A stretch of 64,000 nucleotides of DNA, from the NCBI GenBank assembly GCA_029882975.1, contig JAOUJW010000022.1, forward strand, positions 20,743-84,742, in the 5' to 3' direction. Under the pieces are notes generated by a model. It did no database searches and was not told the DNA's origin. It was given only the letters and a program-made list of their open reading frames with translations. The DNA is from Gammaproteobacteria bacterium. Its GTDB lineage: Bacteria; Pseudomonadota; Gammaproteobacteria; SZUA-152. Numbering within the stretch: the first letter of the stretch is position 1; every line of letters starts with the position of its first letter. Below, piece by piece: positions 42,228 to 51,585 of this stretch. The translations under genes were made by a program, and so were the position numbers.

Positions 42228-43571
42228 ATGAGCAAAATATTACAATTTTATAGAAAACGAGAACAATATCAGGATTTATTTAATGAAACTCAATCTTTTA
42301 AGGTTTTTACGGAACGTCAGTTGGGACAAATCTCTCAATTGCAGCGCCTGTCCGAAAAACAAAGATTTGACATGAAAGTGGTGGCCAATGTACTACCGTT
42401 TCGAGTAAATCAGTATGTTATTGACGAATTGATCAATTGGGCCAATATTCCTCACGATCCCCTATTTCAACTAACTTTTCCTCAGCCCGGTATGCTGGAA
42501 CCGCATGATTTTGACCGCATGGCACAAGCGCTGCGTGCTAATGCCGGCAAGGAGAAAATTAACGGCTTAGCCAAGGACATTCGTGCCAAATTGAATCCTC
42601 ATCCCGGAGGACAACAAAATCTGAATGTTCCCATCATCAATAATCAACCCATCGCGGGAATGCAACATAAATACCGCGAAACCGTTTTGTTCTTTCCCAG
42701 CCAGGGACAAACCTGCCACAGCTATTGCAGCTTTTGCTTTCGCTGGGCACAGTTCGTGGGTGATAAAGAATTGCGCTTTGCCAGTAACGAAACTTCGCGT
42801 CTGCATCAATACTTGCGTGTGAACAAAGAAGTGAGTGATCTGTTGATTACGGGTGGTGATCCCATGGTTATGAAGACCTCCCATTTACAGGACTACCTAT
42901 TACCCTTATTAGAAAAAGATTTTGAACATATTCAAAATATACGCATCGGTACCAAAGCCATTTCGTTTTGGCCGCATCGATTTGTGTCTGACAACGATGC
43001 GGACGAACTTTTGGATGTGTTCCGAAGATTGGTGGCAGCCGGTAAACACGTGGCTATCATGACTCACTTTAATCACTGGCGGGAAATGGAAACGCCCATG
43101 GCCATAGAAGCGATTCGACGACTGCGTGCCACCGGTGCCGTACTTCGCAGTCAATCGCCGCTCATTAAGCACATCAACGATGATGCGGAGGTTTGGGCAA
43201 AAATGTGGCAAATGCAAACACGCTTGGGCATCATTCCGTACTATATGTTTGTGGAAAGGGACACAGGAGCCAAAGAATATTTTCAGGTACCCCTACATCG
43301 GGCCTGGAATATTTACCGCGAGGCTTTAAAAAAGGTGTCCGGGCTGTCGCGTACTGTCAGGGGGCCCTCCATGAGTGCCACACCCGGAAAAGTGGAGATT
43401 CAGGGTGTGACAGAATTACAGGGTGAGAAAGTGTTTGCTTGTCGTATGATACAAGGTCGTGATCCGGACTGGGTGCAAAAACCCTTTTTTGCACAATACG
43501 ACGAAAGTGCCACTTGGCTTGATGATTTAAAACCCGCCTTTGGCGCAGACAAATTCTTTTTTGACTCTTAA
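42228..43571 (+). CDS. KamA-family radical SAM aminomutase
   Basis: A 447-residue protein of the lysine 2,3-aminomutase family. The 4Fe-4S/SAM motif is C163-x3-C167-x2-C170 (CHSYCSFC), followed by LLITGGDPMVMKT. The SATPGKVEI segment near residue 385 resembles the pyridoxal-phosphate lysine region of the family. Such enzymes move amino groups between carbons 2 and 3 of lysine or related amino acids. EpmB, the translation-factor enzyme, is shorter (about 340), so this is more likely a metabolic aminomutase; substrate cannot be read from sequence. ATG 42228 has AGAGAG upstream. Confidence 0.85.
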   Translation: MSKILQFYRKREQYQDLFNETQSFKVFTERQLGQISQLQRLSEKQRFDMKVVANVLPFRVNQYVIDELINWANIPHDPLFQLTFPQPGMLEPHDFDRMAQALRANAGKEKINGLAKDIRAKLNPHPGGQQNLNVPIINNQPIAGMQHKYRETVLFFPSQGQTCHSYCSFCFRWAQFVGDKELRFASNETSRLHQYLRVNKEVSDLLITGGDPMVMKTSHLQDYLLPLLEKDFEHIQNIRIGTKAISFWPHRFVSDNDADELLDVFRRLVAAGKHVAIMTHFNHWREMETPMAIEAIRRLRATGAVLRSQSPLIKHINDDAEVWAKMWQMQTRLGIIPYYMFVERDTGAKEYFQVPLHRAWNIYREALKKVSGLSRTVRGPSMSATPGKVEIQGVTELQGEKVFACRMIQGRDPDWVQKPFFAQYDESATWLDDLKPAFGADKFFFDS

Positions 43572-43588
43572 AATCGGCCTCGCAAATT

Positions 43589-44518
43589 TTATGTTTGTAT
43601 TTCCTGCGGCAGTGACTGCCTGAAAAACCCTAGCAGGCACAGTATGCAAAGAATGACGGCATGTCCGCCGCCACCGTCACTGCTGGATGCGGTACTACCT
43701 GGATTGGGGTCCGCCGGTACATCCAAAGCAGCCTGCGGTGTTGCCTCTGCCCCTGTCCCGCTGGAGAAGTTCTTGCGTGGGTTCTGGATGAATACTTGGT
43801 AGTGGTACAAAGTATTGTTGTTTAGAGATGTTATATTCACGCTGTTGGCCGGGCCTGCGTACACAACGTCTGCCGTACCCACCGTGTCACCGCTGCGATA
43901 ATCGCTGCCGTCAGTGGGCACAGTGCTTATGGCGGCGGTGTCTTGTAAAACCACGGCTTTATAGAAGTCGTCGCTGGGGTTGTCCCAGCTTAAATTAACG
44001 GCGGAATTATAAGCTGTGGCGGTCAACACCATGGCTGCGGCGGGTGCTGCACCTGTGTCTGTGCTAATGTGAATGTCACTGCACGAGTAGTAATTGGAAC
44101 TGCCGGAGGCGGTTACCATCACCTGGATTAATTGCAAGGTACAATCACAAGTGGTGTTGGGTAAGGTGATGTCCTGTTGATAAAACCCTGTATTGGTTGT
44201 GTCCGGAATGTTTTGACCAATTTGTTGAAAATTCTCGTCATTAGCTTGAGAAAGGGAAATCCTATAGTAACCTTCATGGTTGATGGTTTCCTCCCATTCC
44301 ACTGTGATGGTTTGACCGACTCCAAAAATAACCGGACTGGTTCGCATGGTGCCGCCACAGGGAGCCGTTTTTAAGCCATCGCTGTTAGTGCGTGGTGGGA
44401 TAACACCATCCAGTTTCCAACGGGCGTGGGCCCATAGGTTTTGGCTGTAAGCTGTTATGATCAACAGGCTCAAAATCAAAGAAAACTTGCTGACTACGAT
44501 CTTTGCTGGGTGCTGCAT
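43589..44518 (-). CDS. LPMO-like secreted protein with C-terminal anchor
   Basis: A 309-residue protein. Signal-peptide cleavage after NLWA would leave His31 (HARWKLDG) as the first residue, as in lytic polysaccharide monooxygenases, whose copper sits on an N-terminal histidine brace. A second histidine, His81 (TINHEGYYRISL), is in place to complete the brace. This fits the SCE4755-type LPMO-like family. A fibronectin-III-like segment (about 170-265) follows, then a Gly/Ser-rich SSSDGGGGHAVILCILCLLG tail with a hydrophobic stretch and Arg, resembling GlyGly-CTERM sorting tails. A strong AAGGAG precedes the ATG. Activity and substrate are inferred. Confidence 0.7.
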   Translation of the reverse strand: MQHPAKIVVSKFSLILSLLIITAYSQNLWAHARWKLDGVIPPRTNSDGLKTAPCGGTMRTSPVIFGVGQTITVEWEETINHEGYYRISLSQANDENFQQIGQNIPDTTNTGFYQQDITLPNTTCDCTLQLIQVMVTASGSSNYYSCSDIHISTDTGAAPAAAMVLTATAYNSAVNLSWDNPSDDFYKAVVLQDTAAISTVPTDGSDYRSGDTVGTADVVYAGPANSVNITSLNNNTLYHYQVFIQNPRKNFSSGTGAEATPQAALDVPADPNPGSTASSSDGGGGHAVILCILCLLGFFRQSLPQEIQT

Positions 44519-44990
44519 GGGGAACTCCTTGTGACTGGCTAAGATGTTGCAGATTTGCTGTACCGGGGAGAGCGAACTGCGGTTAGATCACTACATTCGT
44601 TTTTGGAGCATTGTCTGTCAAGCCATGAAGCCAAGCATTTCTCTTCATGTCGAACACCAGTAGCATAACGAAAACAATGCCTCCGGGTCAATGGACCTTG
44701 ACATCAGCTGCATTAATCCAAAATCTCCTACGTATCGTAGGAGTAGAAGTGTCATTGAGCTGAAGCCATTGGAGATGCAAATAGTAATTAGAGTCAAGTG
44801 CATATCGGGTAATATTTGACCAGTTGTGGTTTCAATATACGACGCTATCCGCCAGTGCAAAAGTGTTTAAAACTTGTTGATTGCTTGACATATTTTCCTC
44901 GCTGTCTAAGGTTTTAAGAGTCGGTTTTGGTCCATATACCCTATGTTTGAGTCACAATTCTTCTCTATCTGTCCGGCATAAGGAAATCAA
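44519..44990. other. Divergent intergenic region
   Basis: 472 bases between two divergent genes. A perfect CTCCTACG-TAT-CGTAGGAG hairpin lies at 44725-44743. The frames seen here lack ribosome sites and protein-like composition. No RNA recognised. Confidence 0.4.
44725..44743. repeat. Perfect inverted repeat in the gene-free gap
   Basis: CTCCTACG and CGTAGGAG with a TAT centre. It is symmetric, without a T-run, and could be an operator. Confidence 0.5.
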
Positions 44991-45458
44991 ATGTACAACA
45001 AACAAACTCTTGCCATTGGTACTTTATTTGCGTTGTTTGCTATGTTTATTTTGTTTCTCGGTTTGGCTTTGTGGGCATGGCCAAAATACAAGGTATACAA
45101 AAAGGAAATGGATGGTATTGCGTCGTTGAAAGAAGCGGAATGGAGCAAGAAAATACTCATCGAAGATGCCAAAGCCCGGGAAGCAGCGGCATTGCTGCAA
45201 GCCAAAGCCAAAGTGACGCTGGCCGAGGCTCAGGGAAAAGCCCAAATTGTCAAAGCCCAGGCCGAAGGTAAAGCCGATGTGGAAAGAGCCAAAGCCGCTG
45301 CAGAAGCCAACAAAATCATTGGAGAATCCCTTAAAAATAACGAGCAATACCTGCGCTATATTTGGATTAAAGGTTTGCAGGACGGCAATGGCGAAAGAAT
45401 TTATATTCCAACGGAAGCGAATTTACCGATTTTGGAAGCGGGCAGAGCAAAAAAATAA
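44991..45458 (+). CDS. Membrane-anchored coiled-coil protein, stomatin-tail-like
   Basis: A 155-residue protein with one N-terminal membrane helix (about 7-29) and an Ala/Lys/Glu-rich coiled coil (about 45-108). It ends in LRYIWIKGLQDGNGERIYIP, much like the C-terminal part of stomatin/prohibitin-type membrane proteins, but the SPFH domain itself is absent. It could be a scaffold that associates with a full SPFH protein encoded elsewhere. AAGGAA precedes the ATG. It is 14 bases upstream of the next small membrane gene; both are probably co-transcribed. Confidence 0.7.
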   Translation: MYNKQTLAIGTLFALFAMFILFLGLALWAWPKYKVYKKEMDGIASLKEAEWSKKILIEDAKAREAAALLQAKAKVTLAEAQGKAQIVKAQAEGKADVERAKAAAEANKIIGESLKNNEQYLRYIWIKGLQDGNGERIYIPTEANLPILEAGRAKK

Positions 45459-45472
45459 AGTAACTGGAAAGG

Positions 45473-45829
45473 GTGAAGTCACAGAGTATGGATGTACTGT
45501 CCATTATTCCCTATGCTTTTTTCGTCGTCGCAATCGTTTATTTTCATGTGGCTTGGGCTAAGCGACGTCTTAAACAATGGGCCGACGGCAGAAACTACAA
45601 AATACTTCGGTGCAAACTTCGATTGAAGAACGCCGGGCCTTTTTCCTATTTCACTACCAGCGGTAGTCAGTATATTTTTAGAATAAAAGTCATGGACGAT
45701 AAAGGCAATATCAGAAAAGGGTTTGCACGCGTGGGTGGCTATTTCTTTGGTTTGTTACGTAGGCAGGTGGAAGTGAAATGGGACAAAAAACACAGCTTAG
45801 AATCCTTTATAAATAGTCAAGAGGGTTAG
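45473..45829 (+). CDS. Small hypothetical membrane protein
   Basis: A 118-residue protein (GTG 45473; ATG 45488 is an alternative) with one N-terminal membrane helix (about 10-26) and a basic cytoplasmic part of about 90 residues with a FTTSGSQYIFRIKVMDDKGN beta-rich core. Family not recognised. It follows the stomatin-tail-like gene and probably works with it. Confidence 0.6.
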   Translation: MKSQSMDVLSIIPYAFFVVAIVYFHVAWAKRRLKQWADGRNYKILRCKLRLKNAGPFSYFTTSGSQYIFRIKVMDDKGNIRKGFARVGGYFFGLLRRQVEVKWDKKHSLESFINSQEG

Positions 45830-45937
45830 TCCACTCTGGGAGAATCTTCGGGTATCTACAGCATTAATGGCTCAATTCTACGCGGTTTTCATTAGCATTA
45901 TGCGGTGTTTCATTAGGGTGGTTAAGAATGTCATTGC

Positions 45938-47293
45938 CTAATCACTCGATGAATTCATCTGTTTCATTAAGCGAGTCACCATAAATCCCATAACCAGTAA
46001 CACCACCACCAGAATGCCCCATAATATCACTTTTTTGTAGCTCTTCGGCGGCGGTGGTGTTTCCAGTTTACCATCACCACCCAAGGCCTCAGGGGCGTTC
46101 AATGTTAAAGGCGTTACGGTTAGATCATGGCCATTTTCAATTTGTTCCGGTATGCGGGGGGGCGATACAATGGAGCCCGCGCGGCCAAAGGCGATGGTAT
46201 AAACTCCCGTTTCACTGCTTAACAGTCGCACAACATGAGGTTTGTAAGTAATTTCCAGTGTGGGTGCTTGATTGACAGTTTGATTGCGCTCTTCGATGTT
46301 TATTTTCCAATAGGGTGCGGTACTGTTCAGTGGTATATCGGGGGAGGTGACGGTTTTATCGGCAACGGCAAGCCGGTATATGGTGCCGCGGTGGTGTAAA
46401 TGATTAATGGTATTCGGGTCAGATCCACTGTATACACTGATTTTATAGATTGCATTGGAATCACCCGGTAACAATTTAAGGGATTGGGTTGGAAAGTACC
46501 CCCCCAATTGGTAAATATAGTTGTTGTCACCGGATTGAATCAGTCGGAGTGTCTGGGATTGAACTGTATCTGCAGTCTTGACGGACTTTTTGGCATTTTT
46601 ATTTAATTGCAGTAATCGAACCTTGTCCTGATCAAAATGAATCTTTATGTATCGTTGTAAACCGCTGACATCAACAATTTTTTGTTGCAGGGTTTGTTGA
46701 TTGTGCTCCAAGTGAAACAGTGCAGCGGAACCGACAGTACGCCAGTTAGTCAGATTTTTGCTGGTTTCAACGGTGACCACCGTTTTGGGTACTTCATCCG
46801 TGTTCCAGTTCAGCATTAAGGAATGAGATAAGATTCCACCGCTTCGTCCCAGTTTACTCTGGTCCACAATGTAGTAGGGGGCCGGTAGTTTGTTTTTGGA
46901 TTCGATATTATTGATGCTGACGATAGTGCCTGTATTGTCGCGTTTAAAATAAAGGTTCAAATTATCCGCCGGCCCATCGGCCGATTCAAACACGGGAAAA
47001 AAGTGTAAAACATGACTCGTTTCATAAGCTTGTGCCACAACCGGCGTCGGATTATGCTTAATGCTCAAGGGAACCATACCGCCAATAGGATCGAAAACCC
47101 GAAGGTCCTTTAAATCCCGGTTTTGGATATGGCTATAAATCGCGTTGTTTACGGTAAACTCGTATACCTGTCGTGCATTCAGCGGGACCTGTATCCCGTA
47201 TGCGAAATCGTTTTTACTAAGTTCCTCAGCATAGCTGTTGCCCATGAAGGGTATAGACGCGGCGGTTAGAAACAATAATCGTAGTGTGTTCAT
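45938..47293 (-). CDS. DUF3999 family secreted/membrane protein
   Basis: From ATG 47293 a 451-residue protein with signal peptide (cleavage near GNSYA), a beta-rich periplasmic body and a C-terminal membrane helix (about 423-443, VILWGILVVVLLVMGFMV). It fits DUF3999, a family regularly encoded beside DUF2339. The start overlaps the stop of the upstream DUF2339 gene by four bases (ATGA), so the two are translationally coupled. The function of the pair is unknown. An upstream extension of the frame to 47500 lies inside the other gene and is not used. Confidence 0.85.
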   Translation of the reverse strand: MNTLRLLFLTAASIPFMGNSYAEELSKNDFAYGIQVPLNARQVYEFTVNNAIYSHIQNRDLKDLRVFDPIGGMVPLSIKHNPTPVVAQAYETSHVLHFFPVFESADGPADNLNLYFKRDNTGTIVSINNIESKNKLPAPYYIVDQSKLGRSGGILSHSLMLNWNTDEVPKTVVTVETSKNLTNWRTVGSAALFHLEHNQQTLQQKIVDVSGLQRYIKIHFDQDKVRLLQLNKNAKKSVKTADTVQSQTLRLIQSGDNNYIYQLGGYFPTQSLKLLPGDSNAIYKISVYSGSDPNTINHLHHRGTIYRLAVADKTVTSPDIPLNSTAPYWKINIEERNQTVNQAPTLEITYKPHVVRLLSSETGVYTIAFGRAGSIVSPPRIPEQIENGHDLTVTPLTLNAPEALGGDGKLETPPPPKSYKKVILWGILVVVLLVMGFMVTRLMKQMNSSSD

Positions 47294-50109
47294 AAAGTAC
47301 CTTGAGTGGCTGATTCCGATCGTGGGACTGTTTTCTTTGGTGGTAAGGCGGCAAAATAACCTACGCCCAGCATCAAAAGCCCAACACCGATAAATGAGAC
47401 AATGCGTTCCACGGTTCCGACATTGGCAAGATCCAGAACAAACAACTTGAGTACCACCACGGCGATCAAACCGGCACCGGTCATCCAGACAATTCGCCAT
47501 TGCTTGCGATTCGCTAAAACCATTAAGCTGACAGCGACTACGGCCCAGAGTATGGATAAAGACATTTGTGCCAAGTCCGAACGCATTATGCCATCGGGGT
47601 TAAATGGCATGCCGGACCAATGGTGTATGGTTCGCAATAGTGCACTGTTAATCAGGATAAAGGCCAGCGCCGCCATAGCACTGCTGACCACAACCGGTGT
47701 TGGCCATGCAGTCGACAGCCGTTTTCGCTCGTGTTTTATATAAGTAAGTCCCCAGAAGCCCAGACACAGATAGCCAAACATAAAACTCAGATCCAAAGGG
47801 TTGAGGAAGGGAAAATAATCCAATGGGGCAGCATTGCCATTATGGCTGATGGATGCCAGAAAAATAAATACAAACACGTAAACGGCCAGTGGGCTGCATA
47901 CGAACTGGAAGTAGGTTTGACGGTGTTGAGCAAAGGGCCAACGGTTGCCGTTGCGAGCTTTTAGTATAGTGACCAGAGCCAGGGCAGGGATCAGTAAGAT
48001 TACCGTATCAGGCCAGCTGCTGTACATGGGTACGAATTGTTTGATCCACCAATGGGACTCTAAGCACGAGAGCAACAGTATCAGTGCCGCGCCGCTGACA
48101 TGGTGCAGTATACCCGGAGGTGATAACTCGGGGTAGTCATTGCGTTTTAACAGCCAATAAAAAACCGTTAGTGTTCCCAACCAGGCCGGTAGATTCCATT
48201 GCTCGAAGGCTCTACCATCATCCACGGCGTAGATTGCGCCTACACCTAAAAAGAGCAATATAATATGGTGCAGGCGTTGCATGTCTTGCCAGCGGTAACG
48301 ACTACCGATGGCGTAGACCAACAGAGCAGTCACACTGCCAAACAACAACAGCCAGGCCGCCGCATCCTTTATCGGTGTATGACCGTGTATCTCAAACAAG
48401 CCGGAGAAAAGCCACCACAACAAGCCCCAGGCCAGGGCGATACGATCCGTATGTTCCATATAGTATCGAATGCGGCTGTGGTTTTTAAAAATCAAATACG
48501 CGCTGAGACAACCTGCCAACGCCATTAACAGTCCGCTCACATAAGGGCTGTTCAATAACACCAGGTGGCTCTCATGATAGGCCTTGCTGATTTGTTTCAA
48601 TACAAACCAGGCGGCACCCAGCTGCAACAACAAGCCGGAAAAATAAGGTAATACCCGCCCTTGTTTAATAGCGATGTAAATAAGGGCAACCCCTTCCAGT
48701 GCCCAGGTGGCTGAGGTCCACTGGTCATCCAGGGCCAGCGGTATTGCCACGGTTCCAAATACCACACCAATGGCCAGGAAGGATTCACACAGTAGTCGTA
48801 TACCGTCTTTGCTATTGGTTTTGGCAATATACTTAAACAGTCCATAGGCCAGAAATACATAAAATACACAGGCCGCAATGGCGCTGTAAGCCAAGCCGAA
48901 TTCAATCTGTCGTACCAGGGCGTATTGCAGACCAAAGACAATAACCGGTGTACCGAAGACCAGAGTGCCGTCCACATAACCGCGCAGATTTACCGGCTGG
49001 CGCAAGGCAAACAGCACAGAGATCGCTACATAGAAAACGAAGAACAACACCAGAAAAGGTTCGGTACTGGCAAACAGCGAGTGTTGGTAGCGGAATACCC
49101 CCCAGGTCGTACCAATAACAAAGGTAAAAACAAATCCCACCAAGTTCAATGCGCGCCAGGATTTATACCAGGCGATGGCCAGTATGCCGGTATTCAACAG
49201 TGCAAAGTAGCTAAACAACATGACGTGGCTGCCGCCACCGCTGGACGTCAGTACCGGCGCAACGAAGCCTCCGGAGAAACCCAATAGGGCCAAGGCCTTT
49301 GAATCCTGTAAAACCGCCAAAGCGGCTGATAAGGCACAGGTAATCAATAAAAGGGTAAAAGCCATCCCCGGCGGGATTAAATCGTACAGTCGCATGGCGG
49401 CAAAACTGGTGAGATAAATCACCGCTACCCCGCCGCCTTGTAAAGCCAGAGAAAAGCCGGCATTTTTCAAGCGGGTGCGCCAACCTACCACTAACAAGGC
49501 CAATCCACCCAACGCTACGGCTGCCATACGCAGTTCAATGGGGACAAAACCTTGTTCTGCTGCGTATTTGACCAAAAATACCAGGCCGAAAAACAATATT
49601 ACAACGCCCACGCGAACCAGCGTGTTACCGCCGGTAAAATAATCGGTGATCCATTGCACAATGAGCGGAGTGGGTTCCGGTTTCGCATATGTGTCCGAGG
49701 GGCCTCGCGTAGGCGGTAGGCCGGGAACCGAATCCGGTTTTGGAGCAGTGGCAGGGGTTGGTGTCGATGATGAAGCTGTTACGGGTGCTGTGGATGGTTT
49801 GGGTTGCGCTGATACGGGTGCAGCCGGTTTTACCGCTTCCCTTTCGGCTTTGACCGTATCGGACATGGAAAAGTTGGTGGCAAGAGACACCGGGGGCGGA
49901 GCACGTTGTGGTTGCTCTGCTTCCTGGCGGGGTTGTAGTTTGTCACGCGCAGACAGGTATTGAACGGTACGTTTTACGTCGTTTAATTCCGAACGCAGTT
50001 TAATGACGCTGCTCAACAAATAACCGCATAGAGCTCCCAACAACAGGCCGGAAATTTTGGCGGTAACGGCGCCGATTCCTGCAAAAACCAATATAAACAA
50101 AAAAGTCAT
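47290..50109 (-). CDS. DUF2339 multi-pass membrane protein
   Basis: A 939-residue protein. It has one N-terminal helix, a coiled-coil and Pro/Ala-rich linker (about 35-140), then more than twenty membrane helices up to the end. This is the DUF2339 layout (YDTFTGGNTLVRVGVVILFF, quoted from the start of the helical part as ITDYFTGGNTLVRVGVVILF). It is coupled to the DUF3999 gene by an ATGA overlap. The family is unassigned; a role in envelope biology is inferred. The C-terminus ends in a soluble tail. Confidence 0.87.
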   Translation of the reverse strand: MTFLFILVFAGIGAVTAKISGLLLGALCGYLLSSVIKLRSELNDVKRTVQYLSARDKLQPRQEAEQPQRAPPPVSLATNFSMSDTVKAEREAVKPAAPVSAQPKPSTAPVTASSSTPTPATAPKPDSVPGLPPTRGPSDTYAKPEPTPLIVQWITDYFTGGNTLVRVGVVILFFGLVFLVKYAAEQGFVPIELRMAAVALGGLALLVVGWRTRLKNAGFSLALQGGGVAVIYLTSFAAMRLYDLIPPGMAFTLLLITCALSAALAVLQDSKALALLGFSGGFVAPVLTSSGGGSHVMLFSYFALLNTGILAIAWYKSWRALNLVGFVFTFVIGTTWGVFRYQHSLFASTEPFLVLFFVFYVAISVLFALRQPVNLRGYVDGTLVFGTPVIVFGLQYALVRQIEFGLAYSAIAACVFYVFLAYGLFKYIAKTNSKDGIRLLCESFLAIGVVFGTVAIPLALDDQWTSATWALEGVALIYIAIKQGRVLPYFSGLLLQLGAAWFVLKQISKAYHESHLVLLNSPYVSGLLMALAGCLSAYLIFKNHSRIRYYMEHTDRIALAWGLLWWLFSGLFEIHGHTPIKDAAAWLLLFGSVTALLVYAIGSRYRWQDMQRLHHIILLFLGVGAIYAVDDGRAFEQWNLPAWLGTLTVFYWLLKRNDYPELSPPGILHHVSGAALILLLSCLESHWWIKQFVPMYSSWPDTVILLIPALALVTILKARNGNRWPFAQHRQTYFQFVCSPLAVYVFVFIFLASISHNGNAAPLDYFPFLNPLDLSFMFGYLCLGFWGLTYIKHERKRLSTAWPTPVVVSSAMAALAFILINSALLRTIHHWSGMPFNPDGIMRSDLAQMSLSILWAVVAVSLMVLANRKQWRIVWMTGAGLIAVVVLKLFVLDLANVGTVERIVSFIGVGLLMLGVGYFAALPPKKTVPRSESATQGTL

Positions 50110-50340
50110 TGGAATACGTTAGCACAACTTTTTCTAGGTTGCTGTGAAATAAGCACATTTTCGGCATCCTAAGGTTTGTTGCAGGTGTCCATTTGGCATC
50201 CATTTGGCATCCATATGGGCAAAAGTGCTTCATGAATAAAGTTGTTGCGGTTAAACCTATGGTAAGAAGTCATTAGGCTGCTATATTTTGAGTCAGGTTC
50301 TATAGGGTTAATCTTCAGTAATCGTTGTGTAGGTAAACAA

Positions 50341-50787
50341 ATGAAAAAAATAGAAAATTTTTCCATAACCCCCATGTTCGGCGGAGAGGAAACCTGTTCC
50401 AAACTCAACTTTCAGGGGCAGGATTGTCAATTAATCTTGGAAGGGGTTGCTTTGGAAGCCCAGTTCCAAACGGAAAACGATCGCTACTTATTACTGTTGA
50501 CGGATGAGTTACCTCATGAAGAACAGGTGCATGTCTATTTATTAGACAATAAATGCCGGGTCTTGGATTCACTGGAAATTGGAGAGCCCTACACCACCGG
50601 GCTGTTACAAAACATCAAAATTGGAGTTAATGATGTGATTAATTTTACCTTTCCGAACGAAGCCAATCGATACCGTCTTCGTGTCATGGAAAAGTCAAAA
50701 CGTTCCATGTTTTCCACGCCGGTGAAGGCCGTTACCCAAAACAAGGGTCCCCTTCGAAAACGGTATTTACAAATCGAAGAGGCCTAG
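50341..50787 (+). CDS. Hypothetical cytoplasmic protein
   Basis: A 148-residue beta-rich protein with no signal peptide or membrane segment; I do not recognise a family. AGGT precedes ATG 50341. It is the only + strand gene before the cobalamin operon and has no obvious partner. The preceding 230 bases hold a short repeated CATTTGGCATC, twice in tandem. Confidence 0.6.
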   Translation: MKKIENFSITPMFGGEETCSKLNFQGQDCQLILEGVALEAQFQTENDRYLLLLTDELPHEEQVHVYLLDNKCRVLDSLEIGEPYTTGLLQNIKIGVNDVINFTFPNEANRYRLRVMEKSKRSMFSTPVKAVTQNKGPLRKRYLQIEEA

Positions 50788-50820
50788 GACGCAATAACAT
50801 ACCCCTGTGTTAAGCGCCGG

Positions 50821-51555
50821 CTAAAACGCAGCAACCGCAATCAATACACTGGCCTCAACCCATTCAATTAACGCACCTGCGGTATCGCCGGTGCTTCCGT
50901 GGATGCGTTGCAGCATGAGAAAACGCAATAACAAAAACACCAGGGTAGTGACAAAGATCGCGACAACGCCGGTACCTAATGTGGTGACTATAAGCAAAGC
51001 CAGGACAGCTATGACAACACTCCAATTGGGCAGCGGGGAGGGGTCGGTAAGTGCGTGTCCCAAACCGGACGAACGGGCATAAGGCGTGGTGAGGAACAGA
51101 ACTGGTATGCAGGCACGGGCCAGCATGGGGGTGAACAGCAGCCACAGCCACAGGTCTTTGGCCAGCAGAATTTGCAGGGCGGAAAATTTGAGCAATAGTA
51201 CCAATACCAGAGCAATCACAGCGGCAGGGCCACAGGTGGGATCTTTCATAATGTCCAGTGTGCGTTGCTTGTCACCCAGACCGCCGATCCAGGCATCGGC
51301 GCTGTCAGCCAGACCGTCCAGGTGCAAGGCTCCGCTGAGGAATACCCAAGCTGTCAGTACCATAGCCGCACTAAGGTTGTAATCGGTTTCCAACGCAGAA
51401 AACAACGCATATAAAGGCAGTAGGCAGACGCCCAGTATCAAACCTACCAAGGGGTAGTAGGGTAAAGAGCCTCTGATGTGTCGTTCTTCTATATTGCCCT
51501 TAACGGGTACGGGCAAACGGGTAAGAAACTGCAGAGCAACCAGAAAGGAGCGCAT
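50821..51555 (-). CDS. cobS: Adenosylcobinamide-GDP ribazoletransferase
   Basis: A 244-residue polytopic membrane protein, usual size for CobS. It joins alpha-ribazole(-phosphate) to adenosylcobinamide-GDP, the last step of cobalamin assembly at the membrane. LQFLTRLPVPV at the N-terminus and HLDGLADSADAW (about residues 77-88) are the family signatures. It is the last gene of the operon, 30 bases after cobC. Confidence 0.93.
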   Translation of the reverse strand: MRSFLVALQFLTRLPVPVKGNIEERHIRGSLPYYPLVGLILGVCLLPLYALFSALETDYNLSAAMVLTAWVFLSGALHLDGLADSADAWIGGLGDKQRTLDIMKDPTCGPAAVIALVLVLLLKFSALQILLAKDLWLWLLFTPMLARACIPVLFLTTPYARSSGLGHALTDPSPLPNWSVVIAVLALLIVTTLGTGVVAIFVTTLVFLLLRFLMLQRIHGSTGDTAGALIEWVEASVLIAVAAF

Positions 51556-51585
51556 GAGCTTAGACGTGCACCGTGTACATACGCG

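Noticed and set aside
44645..44860. - strand frame of 71 codons
   Set aside because: No ribosome site, contains the perfect inverted repeat, and no protein-like pattern.
47294..47500. N-terminal extension of the DUF3999 gene
   Set aside because: Lies inside the DUF2339 gene; the ATG at 47293 with signal peptide and ATGA overlap is far more likely.
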